From Erysipelotrichaceae bacterium (GTDB lineage: Bacteria; Bacillota_I; Bacilli_A; RFN20; CAG-826): a stretch of 64,000 nucleotides of DNA. The position numbers were made by a program, and so were the translations under genes. Position 1 is the stretch's first letter, and every line of letters begins with the position of its first letter. The stretch is from contig SVBE01000005.1 of the NCBI GenBank assembly GCA_015059065.1, forward strand, positions 1-64,000, read 5' to 3'. Below the pieces are notes generated by a model. It searched no databases. It had not been told where the DNA came from and saw only the letters and a program-made list of their open reading frames with translations. Below are positions 42,689 through 52,463 of this stretch, piece after piece.

Positions 42689-45637
42689 ATGGAATATAAG
42701 ATTAACAAGACTAATTATTGCAACTTTTCTATTTTTGAAGAAAATAAATTACCGGGTAGAAGTTATTTTATTCCTTATTTAAATAGAAAGGATGCTTCTA
42801 AAGTTTCTCTAAAAGAGAAAAGATACCGTTCTTCCAAAGTGATTTGCTTAAACGGGAAATGGGATTTCATCTTCTATCCTCGCCCAATTGAAGTACCAGA
42901 TGTATTAGATACAGATAAAATACGTTTTGATAAGATTGATGTCCCTTCTTGTTGGCAGTTCCAAGGTTACGATAAACCATTCTATGTTAATACTAGATAT
43001 CAATTTCCTTTTAAACCACCTTATATTCCAGAAGAAAAAGAAGTGGGGAGAGTCTATTCTTGGGTTGGCTTTGATCAACACCTTTCTTTAAGGAACAAAA
43101 AACCAAAAGACCAATATAATTTCGTTGGTGTTTATCGTCATTTCTTTTCCATTGATGATATTAAGAAACAATACATCATCTCCTTTTTAGGCGTGGCGTC
43201 CTGCCTTGATTTATATATCAATGGTAGTTATGTCGGCTATTCAGAAGGTAGCCATAACACAGCTGAATTTGATCTCAATGGTTATTTAAGAGAAGGTAAA
43301 AATGAATTAGTGGCAGTGGTCCATCGTTGGTGCAACGGCACTTATTTAGAATGCCAAGATATGTTTAGAAATAACGGTATCTTTAGAGATGTTCTTTTAA
43401 GAGTTAACGATCAAACAGATATCTATGATATCGATGTCAAAACTACCAAAGTCCATAATCGTTATGATTTAAAAGTCATAGTTAAAACCTTTACGGATAC
43501 TGAAGTCAGCGTCAGCCTTGAAGGATTTGGCATCGTTAATAAAAGCAGTCAGAAAACAAAAGATAAAGAAGTGGAAATTAACTTTATCGGTTTAGCGGTG
43601 AAGGAATGGAACGCGGAAGAACCTAATCTCTACGATTTATATATCGAAACTCCGACATGCGCAGTAAAAGAGAGCATCGGTTTTAAAAATGTGAGAATTG
43701 AAGGAGATAAATTCTACCTCAACGATAAACTTGTCAAATTCCATGGTGTCAATCATCATGATACATCTCCTACGAATGGTTATACGATGACTCCTGATGA
43801 GATTGAAAAAGATGTTTTACTTTGTAAAAGTTATAACATCGATATGATTAGAACTTCCCATTATCCACCGGACCCATATCTTCTTGAACTTGCGGATTAT
43901 CATGGCGTTTATATCGTCGATGAAAACGATTTAGAAACGCATGGGGTGTGGTCGATGAGCTTCCCACCTAGTGTGCATGGTTATCATCGCATTTCTCATG
44001 ATGCAAAATGGGAAAACCATTATCTTGATAGAATCAAACGTCTATATCAAAGAGATAAGATACACGGGAATACATCGATAGTGATGTGGTCGCTTGGCAA
44101 TGAATCAGGTGGATATCGTAACACTGATAAGATGTATGACTATCTCAAGAGCGTATCTTCTTTACCGATTCATTATGAAAGCGTCATTCACAGCAAACGT
44201 GTCGCTTATGATGTTGGCAGTGAGATGTATCCTTCCGTAGAGAAAGTGGGATTAGTTGGTGAACATAAAAGAAAACAAACTCAACTAAATGATCGTCCAT
44301 ATTTTTTATGCGAATATGCGCATGCGATGGGCGTCGGCCCAGGAAACATGGAAGCCTATTGGGAAAAGATATATCAATACGATAACCTCATCGGTGGTTG
44401 CGTTTGGGAAATGGTGGACCACGCGGTTAAAGAAAAAGATGGTGGCTATACATATGGCGGTGACCATGATGAATGGGAGCATGATGGCAATTTCTGTGTA
44501 GACGGTATCTTCTATCCAGATAGAAAGCCTTCAACAGGCGCTTATATCGTCAAATACGTTTATCGCCCAATCAGAGTGAAACATATTTTTGATGATGAAT
44601 TTGAAATCTTCAATACGCGTAGCTTTATTAACGCGAATCAATATGTTCTTCGTTTCTCTTTTAACGATGGTTCGAGCAAAGATTATGTTTTCGATGTTGC
44701 TCCTTTGATGAAAAAGAGGGTGAAGATATCGTTAGGAAAAGAAGTGGACTGCAATCTTTCTTTGGTGGTTACTACTTTAGATAAAAATAAACAGAATATC
44801 TTTAGCCAAGAACAGATTATTTTTAAGGATAATTATCCAAAAACTATGGCAAATAAGGGATTATTTCCTAATTTTAGATTCGATAGTGGCAAAGTTATCA
44901 TCGCTTTAAACGATGGCGAGGTATTAGCCTCAAATAATGAATACAATATCCTTTATCGAGCTGGCACTGATAATGATTTAGATCTTTTCTTCAACCAAAG
45001 TGTGAGACCTTATTATCAACAAAGAGAAAAATTCTTATCGATGAAGAAATTGCCGCATGGTATCTCTGTTAAATATGAAGTGAAGAATAAAAAGAATAAA
45101 TATATCATCACCGATAACTATGAAGGGTGTGTAGAAGGGGTTATTGTTTCTAGCAAGATTCATCCTCTTAAAAAGAAGGGTGAAATACTTCGCTTTGGTA
45201 AATGTTTCTATCTCCCATCTTCCTTTGATGATGTTAAATATATCGGTAGAAATGGTGAATCATATGTTGATATGAAAGAGCAATTCATCATCGAGGAAGT
45301 TAATGCGAAGGTCACCGATATGGTAGAACCAAATATCAAACCACAGGAAAGCGGCAATCGCATGGATGTACGAGAAGTGAGTCTATCTAGTAACCATAAT
45401 AAAGTGACTTTTGTGGCGTTAGATAAATCGTTTGAACTCGGCATTAAGCCTTATTCTGATCGCGATTTGATCAAGATGAAACACAATAAGGATGAAGTAA
45501 GAACGGGCACATATGTGACTCTTGAAGCTTTCCAAAAAGGCATCGGTACAGGTTCATGTGGGCCAAGAACCGCTCCTGAATACTCTTATCCAGCAGATCG
45601 CGATTATGAATTTAGATTCCTTATCAAAATTAATTAA
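42689..45637 (+). CDS. GH2 beta-galactosidase (LacZ type)
   Basis: The 982-residue enzyme has the GH2 domain order: jelly-roll sugar-binding domain ('DVPSCWQFQGYDKPFY'), Ig-like domain, TIM barrel and a C-terminal small-chain domain. The acid/base Glu is in 'VMWSLGNESGGYRN' and the nucleophile Glu in 'PYFLCEYAHAMGVGPGNMEAYW'. 'RTSHYPPDP' and 'DENDLETHG' are also conserved GH2 motifs. No signal peptide is present, so it is cytoplasmic, hydrolysing lactose or beta-galactosides taken up by a transporter not in this window. It is slightly shorter than E. coli LacZ. Confidence 0.92.
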   Translation: MEYKINKTNYCNFSIFEENKLPGRSYFIPYLNRKDASKVSLKEKRYRSSKVICLNGKWDFIFYPRPIEVPDVLDTDKIRFDKIDVPSCWQFQGYDKPFYVNTRYQFPFKPPYIPEEKEVGRVYSWVGFDQHLSLRNKKPKDQYNFVGVYRHFFSIDDIKKQYIISFLGVASCLDLYINGSYVGYSEGSHNTAEFDLNGYLREGKNELVAVVHRWCNGTYLECQDMFRNNGIFRDVLLRVNDQTDIYDIDVKTTKVHNRYDLKVIVKTFTDTEVSVSLEGFGIVNKSSQKTKDKEVEINFIGLAVKEWNAEEPNLYDLYIETPTCAVKESIGFKNVRIEGDKFYLNDKLVKFHGVNHHDTSPTNGYTMTPDEIEKDVLLCKSYNIDMIRTSHYPPDPYLLELADYHGVYIVDENDLETHGVWSMSFPPSVHGYHRISHDAKWENHYLDRIKRLYQRDKIHGNTSIVMWSLGNESGGYRNTDKMYDYLKSVSSLPIHYESVIHSKRVAYDVGSEMYPSVEKVGLVGEHKRKQTQLNDRPYFLCEYAHAMGVGPGNMEAYWEKIYQYDNLIGGCVWEMVDHAVKEKDGGYTYGGDHDEWEHDGNFCVDGIFYPDRKPSTGAYIVKYVYRPIRVKHIFDDEFEIFNTRSFINANQYVLRFSFNDGSSKDYVFDVAPLMKKRVKISLGKEVDCNLSLVVTTLDKNKQNIFSQEQIIFKDNYPKTMANKGLFPNFRFDSGKVIIALNDGEVLASNNEYNILYRAGTDNDLDLFFNQSVRPYYQQREKFLSMKKLPHGISVKYEVKNKKNKYIITDNYEGCVEGVIVSSKIHPLKKKGEILRFGKCFYLPSSFDDVKYIGRNGESYVDMKEQFIIEEVNAKVTDMVEPNIKPQESGNRMDVREVSLSSNHNKVTFVALDKSFELGIKPYSDRDLIKMKHNKDEVRTGTYVTLEAFQKGIGTGSCGPRTAPEYSYPADRDYEFRFLIKIN

Positions 45638-45723
45638 ATGTGTAAATCGCTTGATAGAACAATTGTCTGATAATATCTTATAAGCATAAAACAAACATAT
45701 ATTGATGATGGAGGTATAGTTTT

Positions 45724-45885
45724 ATGAGCAAATATCAATGTGGACCTTGTGGTTATATCTATGACCCAGAAGTCGGTGATCCAGATAGCGGCATTCCTGC
45801 TGGTACACCTTTTGAACTTTTACCAGATGACTGGTGCTGCCCAATCTGCGGTGTCAGCAAAGACATGTTTGAAAAAATCGATTAA
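45724..45885 (+). CDS. Rubredoxin
   Basis: This 53-codon gene is too short for the ORF track. The product has the two Cys knuckles '[10 protein letters not shown]' and '[10 protein letters not shown]' (CxxC each), the usual '[15 protein letters not shown]' loop and standard rubredoxin length, so it binds one Fe by four Cys and transfers electrons, often in oxygen or peroxide detoxification in anaerobes. A GATGGAGG site lies 9 nt before the ATG. It is followed after 33 nt by the CDF transporter. Confidence 0.95.
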   Translation: MSKYQCGPCGYIYDPEVGDPDSGIPAGTPFELLPDDWCCPICGVSKDMFEKID

Positions 45886-45918
45886 TTAATTTTAAAAAAT
45901 TAATCAGCATTATTCCTT

Positions 45919-47046
45919 ATGAAAGCGAATGATTTAAAATTGCGTGAAAAAGGTATTGCCCGTACCTCTCTTATCGGAATACTTGGTAACGTTGTTTTAG
46001 TGGCTATTAAAGCAACTATTGGTTTTATTGCGGGATCTGTTTCCATCATCATGGATGCTGTCAATAACTTAACTGATGCTTTATCTTCTATTATTACCAT
46101 TATCGGTACGAAATTATCCGGTAAGAAGCCAGATAAAAAACATCCTTTTGGTCATGGTCGTATCGAATATATTACTTCCGCGATCATCGGTATCATCATT
46201 CTTATCGCTGGTATTACCGCAATTTATGAATCGATCCAGTCCATCATCGACCACTTTAAAAACGGGACGATGGCGGATTATTCAACCATTTCACTTATTA
46301 TCATCGGCATTGCCATATTGATTAAAGCTTCTTTAGGTATTTTCTTTAAATTCCAGGGCAAGAAATATGAAAGCGATGCTTTAAAGGCTTCTGGTACAGA
46401 TGCCTTATTCGATGTCTTATTATCTTTAGGCACTTTAGTGGGTGCTTTAGTTTCTAAATTCGCAAACTTCTACGTTGAAGGATATATCGGTATCGTGATC
46501 GGTTTATTCATTCTTAGAAGTGGTTTTGAAGTGATAAGAGGTGCGGTTACTTATATCATCGGCAGCAAATTTGATGAAAATCTCGCTAATGAGATTAAGT
46601 TAGCGATCTCCCAAGTCAAGGGAGTGCATGGTGTCTATGACCTCATCTTAAATAATTATGGATATAACCGTTATATTGGTTCTGTTCATGTTGGGGTGAA
46701 AGATGATTTGACTGCAAAAGAGATTCAAGAGATCGAAAGAGCAATCACCTATCTCATGTACACCAAATACAATACGATTATGACGACAGGTATATATGCG
46801 GAGAATACGAGCAGTCCAATCGCTAAAACGATTAAAGAAGAAGCGATTAAAATCATTCAAAAATACCCACATATTACCCAATTACATGGTTTTTATATCG
46901 ATGAGACACGCAATTTGATTAATTTTGATTTAGTGATTAGCTTTGATGAAAAAAATACTGATGGTTTGGTCAAACAAGTAACAGATGAATTATCAGCAAA
47001 ATTTGAAGATTATACATTCTTTGTGAATGTCGATAGAGATTACTAA
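45919..47046 (+). CDS. Cation diffusion facilitator (CDF) metal transporter
   Basis: The 375-residue protein has six membrane segments with metal-site motifs 'DAVNNLTDALSS' in TM2 and 'SGTDALFDVLLS' in TM5, the basic loop 'KKHPFGHGRIEYI', and a cytoplasmic C-terminal ferredoxin-like domain of about 150 residues, longer than in minimal CDFs. It should exchange Zn, Mn, Fe or Cd for protons. There is no Shine-Dalgarno; it may be read with the rubredoxin gene. It lies upstream of the ArsR/P-type ATPase operon, giving a metal-homeostasis block. Confidence 0.88.
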   Translation: MKANDLKLREKGIARTSLIGILGNVVLVAIKATIGFIAGSVSIIMDAVNNLTDALSSIITIIGTKLSGKKPDKKHPFGHGRIEYITSAIIGIIILIAGITAIYESIQSIIDHFKNGTMADYSTISLIIIGIAILIKASLGIFFKFQGKKYESDALKASGTDALFDVLLSLGTLVGALVSKFANFYVEGYIGIVIGLFILRSGFEVIRGAVTYIIGSKFDENLANEIKLAISQVKGVHGVYDLILNNYGYNRYIGSVHVGVKDDLTAKEIQEIERAITYLMYTKYNTIMTTGIYAENTSSPIAKTIKEEAIKIIQKYPHITQLHGFYIDETRNLINFDLVISFDEKNTDGLVKQVTDELSAKFEDYTFFVNVDRDY

Positions 47047-47065
47047 AAAATATTTATCATATCTA

Positions 47066-47094
47066 TTGCAAATATGAACGAGTATTCATATAAT
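47066..47094 (+). promoter_or_regulatory. Promoter with overlapping ArsR-type operator
   Basis: TTGCAA, 17-bp spacer, TATAAT. The spacer holds ATATGAA-CGAGTA-TTCATAT (47072-47091), a 7+7 palindrome like SmtB/CzrA-type operators, which overlaps the -10. Repressor binding would block RNA polymerase. Confidence 0.75.
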
Positions 47095-47111
47095 GTTTTC
47101 GGTGAAAATAA

Positions 47112-47438
47112 ATGTACGTCAACGAAAATGCAATTGAAAACATGGAAGTTACTCTCAAGATAGCCGCGGATAAAACGAGGCTAAAGATTTTGTTTTCTTT
47201 GCTTGATGAGATCGATTCACTTAAAGGCGGAAGAGAAGTGGAGAAATGCGTCAACGATATCTCCGCGCAAATTGGAGCGAGCCAGTCTCTGGTTTCCCAT
47301 CAATTAAAGGTTTTAAAAGATGGCGATTTTGTGAAGACGAGAAAAGAGGGGACGAAAATTTATTATTCACTTTCAGATGAACATGTTCAAGAAATCATAA
47401 GAGTGACTTATGAACATGTGATGGAGAAACTATTATGA
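47112..47438 (+). CDS. ArsR/SmtB-family metal-responsive repressor (CzrA-type alpha-5 site)
   Basis: The 108-residue winged-helix protein has the DNA-reading helix 'ASQSLVSHQLKVLKDGDFV' and a C-terminal helix with 'SDEHVQEIIRVTYEHVMEKL'. That segment fits DxH-x10-HxxE, the zinc-binding alpha-5 site of SmtB/CzrA-type repressors. The alpha-3N Cys motif is replaced by 'VEKCVNDIS', with one Cys only. It should release DNA on binding Zn (or Co). The gene overlaps the P-type ATPase start by 4 nt, and a matching operator lies in the promoter. Confidence 0.9.
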   Translation: MYVNENAIENMEVTLKIAADKTRLKILFSLLDEIDSLKGGREVEKCVNDISAQIGASQSLVSHQLKVLKDGDFVKTRKEGTKIYYSLSDEHVQEIIRVTYEHVMEKLL

Positions 47439-49573
47439 TAAAGAGAAGTTATACGATTAAAGGTTTTGACTGTGCACACTGCGCGGCGAAAAGCGAAGCA
47501 CATCTAAACAAGCATCCGGATATTGAAAAAGCGACCATTGATTTTGCGATGGATAAACTTGATATCGTCTATCGTGAAAAAGAACTATCAATCGATGAGA
47601 TTAAAGCTTGTATCGCGGAAGTGGAAAGCGATCCATTAACTATTGTTAATTTAGGCGAAAAAACAAATAAATATCGCATATTTGATAAGGATTTCTTCAT
47701 TTTGCTTGGAAGAATCGTCTATGTCTTATTAGTGGTAATTCTTTCTTTTACAGCCTTTAGAGATGATTCATTTTTCTGGGTGAATTTTGGATTATATTTA
47801 TCCGCTATTATCGTGATTTGTTATGACATCTTCTATAAGGTGATTTTAAGAATTAGGCATTTAGAGAATCCATTAGATGAATATCTATTAATCGTCATAG
47901 CGACTGTTGGTGCTTTTGTAATCGCTGTCATTGAAAAAGAGACGCATGAATTCATGGAAGCAGTGATGGTTTCAACCCTTTTCCAAATTGGACAAGTAAT
48001 TGAAGGAATCGCGACTAATAAGAGCAAAGAAGCGGTTGTCCAAGCTGTTGATCTACGTGTGGAATATGCGAATAAAATCGAAGGGGATTCTATCAATAGA
48101 ATCACTCCAGAACAATTAGAGGTCGGCGACTTAGTTGTCGTTTCTACAGGTGAAATTGTCCCAATTGATGGGGTGGTGACTGAAGGTAATGCTTTAGTTG
48201 ATATTTCTTCATTGACTGGTGAATATGTGCCGATTACTGTCTCTCAAGATAAAGTCGTTTATTCAGGATGTTTAATTAGAGAAGGTAGCATCACAGTAAA
48301 AGCGACAGAAGAATATTCTAATTCTACTGTGAGCCGTATCATGAACCTCATCACTGAATCGGGTGAGAATAAATCTAAAACTGATAAATTCGTCACAAAA
48401 TTTGCCAAATGGTATACTCCAACGATTTTTATCATCTCTCTTCTTGTCGGTTTGATTGGTTCTTTGATCACTTCGAACTGGAATGAATGGATGTTATTAG
48501 CTCTTAAGATGTTAGTAGTGGCTTGTCCATGTGCAATCGTCATCTCGATTCCTCTTGCTTATTTCTCTGGTATCGGTCTTGCTGGTAAAAACGGCATCGT
48601 TATTAAAGGAAGCAATTATCTTGATGAATTAGTGAATCTCGATAAAGTGTTAACTGATAAAACAGGTACTTTAACTGAAGGTGATTTTAAAATTCGTCAA
48701 GTCGTACCATATAATGTGAATAAAGATGAACTTCTCAACTATTTATTCATCGTTGAGAGCTACTCTAATCACCCAGTGGGAAAAGCGATCTGCTTAAGCA
48801 TTGAAAACCGTCATGAACACATCAAGGTCGATAATTTCATTGAAAGACCAGGATATGGCGTGGAATGCGATTATAAAGGTGATCATATTGTTGCTGGTAA
48901 TAAAAAGTTATTTGCAGAACATAACATCACGATTGAAAATCCAGTGGAAGATGGAGTTATCACTTACTGTGCAGTAAACGGGAAATATATCGGCTATGTC
49001 GTTCTCTCTGATGAGATTAAACGCGATGCCTATGATATGGTCAATCTCTTAGAAAAGAATAAAGTCGATGTTGTTTTATTAACTGGTGACAAAAAGGAAA
49101 ATGCAGAGATATTATGTAAAAAACTTGGCATTTCCTCGTTCTATTCTGAACTTTTACCAGAAGATAAAGTTACTTATTTAAATAAAGAACAATCCGGTGG
49201 TGATGTCGTCGCCTATGTTGGAGATGGTATCAATGACGCGCCGACAATTAAAGGCGCGGATGTCGGATTTGCAATGGGCGGTATCGGTAGCGATAGTGCG
49301 GTGGAAAATGCGGATATCATCTTAATGACAGATAATCCTCGTAAGATCTATGATGCCTTCAAGATTGCCAAGATGACAAGAAATACAGCGGTGTTTAATA
49401 TCGTCTTTGCCTTAACAGTGAAAATTGGTATTGAGGCTGCTGCATTTGTCACTAGTTTATTAGGTAGACCAGAGATTATTCCAATGTGGGCAGCTGTTCT
49501 TGCGGATACTGGTTTAACAGTCTTGTTAGTCCTTAATTCATTGCTTCTTCTATATAGAAAAGTTAGAAAATAA
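47435..49573 (+). CDS. Zn/Cd/Pb-exporting P1B-type ATPase
   Basis: The 712-residue pump has one N-terminal HMA domain with 'GFDCAHCAAK', six to eight membrane helices, the TM motif 'ACPCAIVIS' (CPC), phosphorylation motif 'DKTGTLTEG', 'SNHPVGKAI' (HP locus) and hinge 'GDGINDAPTIKGADVGFAMG'. The late 'VKIGIEAAAF' helix carries a Lys typical of the Zn/Cd subgroup. It is translationally coupled to the ArsR gene and should export Zn, Cd or Pb under its control. A terminator follows. Confidence 0.93.
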   Translation: MIKRSYTIKGFDCAHCAAKSEAHLNKHPDIEKATIDFAMDKLDIVYREKELSIDEIKACIAEVESDPLTIVNLGEKTNKYRIFDKDFFILLGRIVYVLLVVILSFTAFRDDSFFWVNFGLYLSAIIVICYDIFYKVILRIRHLENPLDEYLLIVIATVGAFVIAVIEKETHEFMEAVMVSTLFQIGQVIEGIATNKSKEAVVQAVDLRVEYANKIEGDSINRITPEQLEVGDLVVVSTGEIVPIDGVVTEGNALVDISSLTGEYVPITVSQDKVVYSGCLIREGSITVKATEEYSNSTVSRIMNLITESGENKSKTDKFVTKFAKWYTPTIFIISLLVGLIGSLITSNWNEWMLLALKMLVVACPCAIVISIPLAYFSGIGLAGKNGIVIKGSNYLDELVNLDKVLTDKTGTLTEGDFKIRQVVPYNVNKDELLNYLFIVESYSNHPVGKAICLSIENRHEHIKVDNFIERPGYGVECDYKGDHIVAGNKKLFAEHNITIENPVEDGVITYCAVNGKYIGYVVLSDEIKRDAYDMVNLLEKNKVDVVLLTGDKKENAEILCKKLGISSFYSELLPEDKVTYLNKEQSGGDVVAYVGDGINDAPTIKGADVGFAMGGIGSDSAVENADIILMTDNPRKIYDAFKIAKMTRNTAVFNIVFALTVKIGIEAAAFVTSLLGRPEIIPMWAAVLADTGLTVLLVLNSLLLLYRKVRK

Positions 49574-49591
49574 TATTATCAATATTAAAAT

Positions 49592-49624
49592 AACCATCTC
49601 TCATCCTATGGAGGTGGTTTTTTT
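49592..49624 (+). terminator. Terminator of the metal-efflux operon
   Basis: AACCATCTC and GAGGTGGTT pair around a 10-nt loop, followed by T7. Confidence 0.8.
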
Positions 49625-49634
49625 ATAATAATAT

Positions 49635-49730
49635 TTGACATATTAATAAATAATAATAGAATAATAGTTAGTTATGTCTAACTCATGCGATATAACATTT
49701 TATTTTGAAAGGTAGTTAGTGATGACTAAC
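49635..49730 (+). promoter_or_regulatory. feo promoter with two 16-bp palindromic operators
   Basis: TTGACA (49635) and TAGAAT (49657), spacer 16. Directly downstream is GTTAGTTATGTCTAAC (49667-49682), covering the expected +1, and GTTAGTGATGACTAAC (49715-49730), 48 bp further. Both are GTTAG-n6-CTAAC palindromes, the style of DtxR/IdeR-type iron repressor sites; the regulator is not in the window. Confidence 0.7.
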
Positions 49731-49743
49731 CAAGGGTGTTGAT

Positions 49744-49959
49744 ATGCCAATCGTAATTGCTCCACAAGATGTGGAATTAACAATCGTCAAAATTCTTGTT
49801 ACAGACGATAAGACCAAAAAACATTTGGAATCATTAGGGATCATTCCTACTGGCAAAATAAGAGTTGTCTCCGTCAATGGTGGTAACGCCATCGTGGTGG
49901 TAAAAGGTGTGAGATTAGGCCTTAATCGCGATATTGCGACTAAGATACTTGTTGCGTAG
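49744..49959 (+). CDS. FeoA-domain protein, first copy
   Basis: This 71-residue SH3-like FeoA protein has 'KKHLESLGIIPTGKIRVVSVNGGNAIVVVKG', the family's core. FeoA assists FeoB in ferrous iron uptake. It has a weak ribosome site (AAGGGTG). It is first in the feo operon, 10 nt before a second feoA. Confidence 0.85.
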   Translation: MPIVIAPQDVELTIVKILVTDDKTKKHLESLGIIPTGKIRVVSVNGGNAIVVVKGVRLGLNRDIATKILVA

Positions 49960-49968
49960 GAGATTGTT

Positions 49969-50205
49969 ATGGAAAAAACATTAGACCAAATCGAGGTCAA
50001 AAAATCCGTAAAAGTACTCAAAATTGGAGGAGAAGGACGCATTCGTCATCATCTTTTCGATTTAGGAGTAACCCCAGGGGTAGAGATTTATGTGAGAAAA
50101 GTTGCTCCACTTGGCGATCCAGTGGAAGTGACCATCAGGGGTTATGAACTCACTCTTAGAAAAAGTGAAGCTCAACTCATATCAGTGAAGGAGGTAGAGG
50201 AATAA
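49969..50205 (+). CDS. FeoA-domain protein, second copy
   Basis: The 78-residue product has the FeoA pattern 'IRHHLFDLGVTPGVEIYVRKVAPLGDPVEVTIRGYELTLRKSEA', closer to the canonical sequence than the first copy. AGGAG lies 7 nt upstream. Its TAA overlaps the feoB ATG by one base, so translation is coupled. Two FeoA copies per operon are common in Firmicutes. Confidence 0.9.
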   Translation: MEKTLDQIEVKKSVKVLKIGGEGRIRHHLFDLGVTPGVEIYVRKVAPLGDPVEVTIRGYELTLRKSEAQLISVKEVEE

Positions 50206-52448
50206 TGGCGTCAAAAGAAAGAATTACCATTGCTTTAGCGGGTAACCCTAACTGTGGTAAAACAACATTGTTTAACTCCCTTACTGGTGCGACTGCTCAC
50301 GTTGGTAACTGGCCAGGAGTAACTGTCGATAAAAAAGAAGGTACTTATAAGAAATTAAGCGAGCCTCTTCATATCATCGACTTACCAGGTATTTATTCTC
50401 TTTCACCATATACACCTGAAGAAGTGGTTTCGAGAAATTATATTCTCGATGAGAAGCCAAACTGTGTGATCAACGTCGTCGATGCGACTAATTTAGAGAG
50501 AAACCTATATTTAACTACCCAATTATTAGAAATCGATATCCCTGTTGTCGTCGCCCTTAATATGGCGGATATCGTGAGAAAAAATGGCGATAAACTCGAC
50601 GCGAAAGGTTTACAAGAAAAATTAGGTGTCCCTGTCGTGGAAGTGTCCGCTTTAAGAAGCGAAGGCTTAAAAGAACTTATGGAAGCCGCTTATGATGCTT
50701 GTCATCATTACCGCAAGGGAACAACAATTCTTGAAGATAAAGAATTAGCCCATCTCATTAACGATGTGGCCATTGCTTTTAGAGGTAAAGGTGTCGAATC
50801 TCCTTTATTCCATGCGATTAAACTCGTGGAATTAGACGAAATTGAAACAAAGATGCATCCTGATCTCATCCCAATGGTGGATGAATACAAAGAAAGCCAT
50901 AAAGATGATATCTTTGCGGATGATTTTGAAGCTTTAGTGGCAGATGCAAGATATCAATATATCGCGAAGCATTATGCGTCTCATTATCAAAAAAATGAAA
51001 AATCAGAAAAGAACAGCGATGGTAAACAAGTGACGAGATCCGACAAGATCGATAAAGTCTTAACTCATCGTATTTGGGCATTACCAATCTTTGTTCTCAT
51101 CATGTTCCTCGTTTTCCACTTAACTTTCTCAGAAGACTTATTCTTCTTAAATAGATGGTTCCATGTGGAATTCACCCATGAAGGATTTATTAACTTCTGT
51201 ACTGGTATGGGCTATGAAGGTGAGCCGATGGCTGGTCTTCCTTCTCCAGGTGTCTTCTTGCAGAACTGGTTTGGTTGGGCGACTGGCTCTTTAATAGATG
51301 TAGTTAGCAATGCATTTGAAAATGCTGGAGTAAGAGAAACATGGTATGCCTCTCTTCTTTGCGATGGTTTATTAACTGGTTTAGATGCGGTTCTCAGCTT
51401 CGTTCCACAAGTGATGGTCCTCTTCTTATTCATCGCGATCTTAGAAGATTCTGGTTATATGTCTCGTGTCGCCTTTATCTTAGATCGTGCCTTTAGAAAA
51501 TTCGGTTTATCTGGACGTGCCTTTATCCCAATGTTATCGGGCTTTGGCTGTTCAGTTCCTGCCATTATGGCCACGCGTACATTAGAAGATAAAAGAGAAA
51601 GAAATAGAGTGATTAGACTCATGACTTGCTTCTCCTGTGGTGCTAAAGCACCAATCTGGGCCCTTATCGCTGGTATTGGTGCCTTAGCAGGATTTGCGGG
51701 TGATATCTTCGTCTTCTCCATCTATTTAGGTGGTATTGCCGCGGCGATTATCTTCGCCTTATTTATGAAATTATTCTCCAAAGATCAATATGTTTCCCCA
51801 TTTGTCATGGAACTTCCTGCTTATCACGCTCCACAAGCGAGAAACGTTGGTGCTTACTTATGGGAAAAATTCAAACATTATATGATCAAAGCAGCGACTA
51901 TTATTGCGGCCGCGACTATCGTCATTTGGTTCTTATCTAACTTCAACTGGAACTTAACTCTTGGTTTAGTGGATATTGAACAATCCATTCTTGCTGACTT
52001 AGGTAGAGTGTTCGCTTACTTCTATTACCCACTTGGTTGGGCACAAGGTGCGGATGGTTGGAAATATACTGTTTCCACAATCACTGGCTTAATCGCTAAA
52101 GAACAAGTCGTCGATACAATGGCCGTTCTCGGATTAAATGAAGAAACTGTCTTATTAACTGGCGCGCAAGCATATTCATTCGCCGTTTATAACTTATTCA
52201 CCATTCCTTGCTTCGCCGCGATTGGTGCTGCCTTCGGTGAACAAAAAGGCAAAGAATTCTGGCTCACTATGTTATGGTGGTTTGTGATGAGCTATGCGGT
52301 TGCTGCATTAGTCTTCGGTGTTGGAGCATTATATGGTGTGGCTATCTGGGCTGGCATATTATTAACTCTTGCCATCATCGGATTAGTGGTTGCTGCTGGT
52401 ATTATTGTTACTAGACGTAATAAAAAGGTGGTTCAACAAGCTGCCTAA
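50205..52448 (+). CDS. feoB: Ferrous iron transporter FeoB
   Basis: The 747-residue protein has an N-terminal G domain with G1 'GNPNCGKTTLFNSLTG', the switch 'GNWPGVTVDKKEG', G3 'DLPGIYSLSP' and G4 'NMAD', a helical GDI-like domain, and then a membrane part with paired Gate motifs ('LSGFGCSVPAIMATRTL' and 'NLFTIPCFAAIGA'). AAGGAGG lies upstream. It imports Fe(II). The C-terminus ends in a further hydrophobic segment and a short basic tail. Confidence 0.96.
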   Translation: MASKERITIALAGNPNCGKTTLFNSLTGATAHVGNWPGVTVDKKEGTYKKLSEPLHIIDLPGIYSLSPYTPEEVVSRNYILDEKPNCVINVVDATNLERNLYLTTQLLEIDIPVVVALNMADIVRKNGDKLDAKGLQEKLGVPVVEVSALRSEGLKELMEAAYDACHHYRKGTTILEDKELAHLINDVAIAFRGKGVESPLFHAIKLVELDEIETKMHPDLIPMVDEYKESHKDDIFADDFEALVADARYQYIAKHYASHYQKNEKSEKNSDGKQVTRSDKIDKVLTHRIWALPIFVLIMFLVFHLTFSEDLFFLNRWFHVEFTHEGFINFCTGMGYEGEPMAGLPSPGVFLQNWFGWATGSLIDVVSNAFENAGVRETWYASLLCDGLLTGLDAVLSFVPQVMVLFLFIAILEDSGYMSRVAFILDRAFRKFGLSGRAFIPMLSGFGCSVPAIMATRTLEDKRERNRVIRLMTCFSCGAKAPIWALIAGIGALAGFAGDIFVFSIYLGGIAAAIIFALFMKLFSKDQYVSPFVMELPAYHAPQARNVGAYLWEKFKHYMIKAATIIAAATIVIWFLSNFNWNLTLGLVDIEQSILADLGRVFAYFYYPLGWAQGADGWKYTVSTITGLIAKEQVVDTMAVLGLNEETVLLTGAQAYSFAVYNLFTIPCFAAIGAAFGEQKGKEFWLTMLWWFVMSYAVAALVFGVGALYGVAIWAGILLTLAIIGLVVAAGIIVTRRNKKVVQQAA

Positions 52449-52463
52449 TTAAGGGTAAATAAT

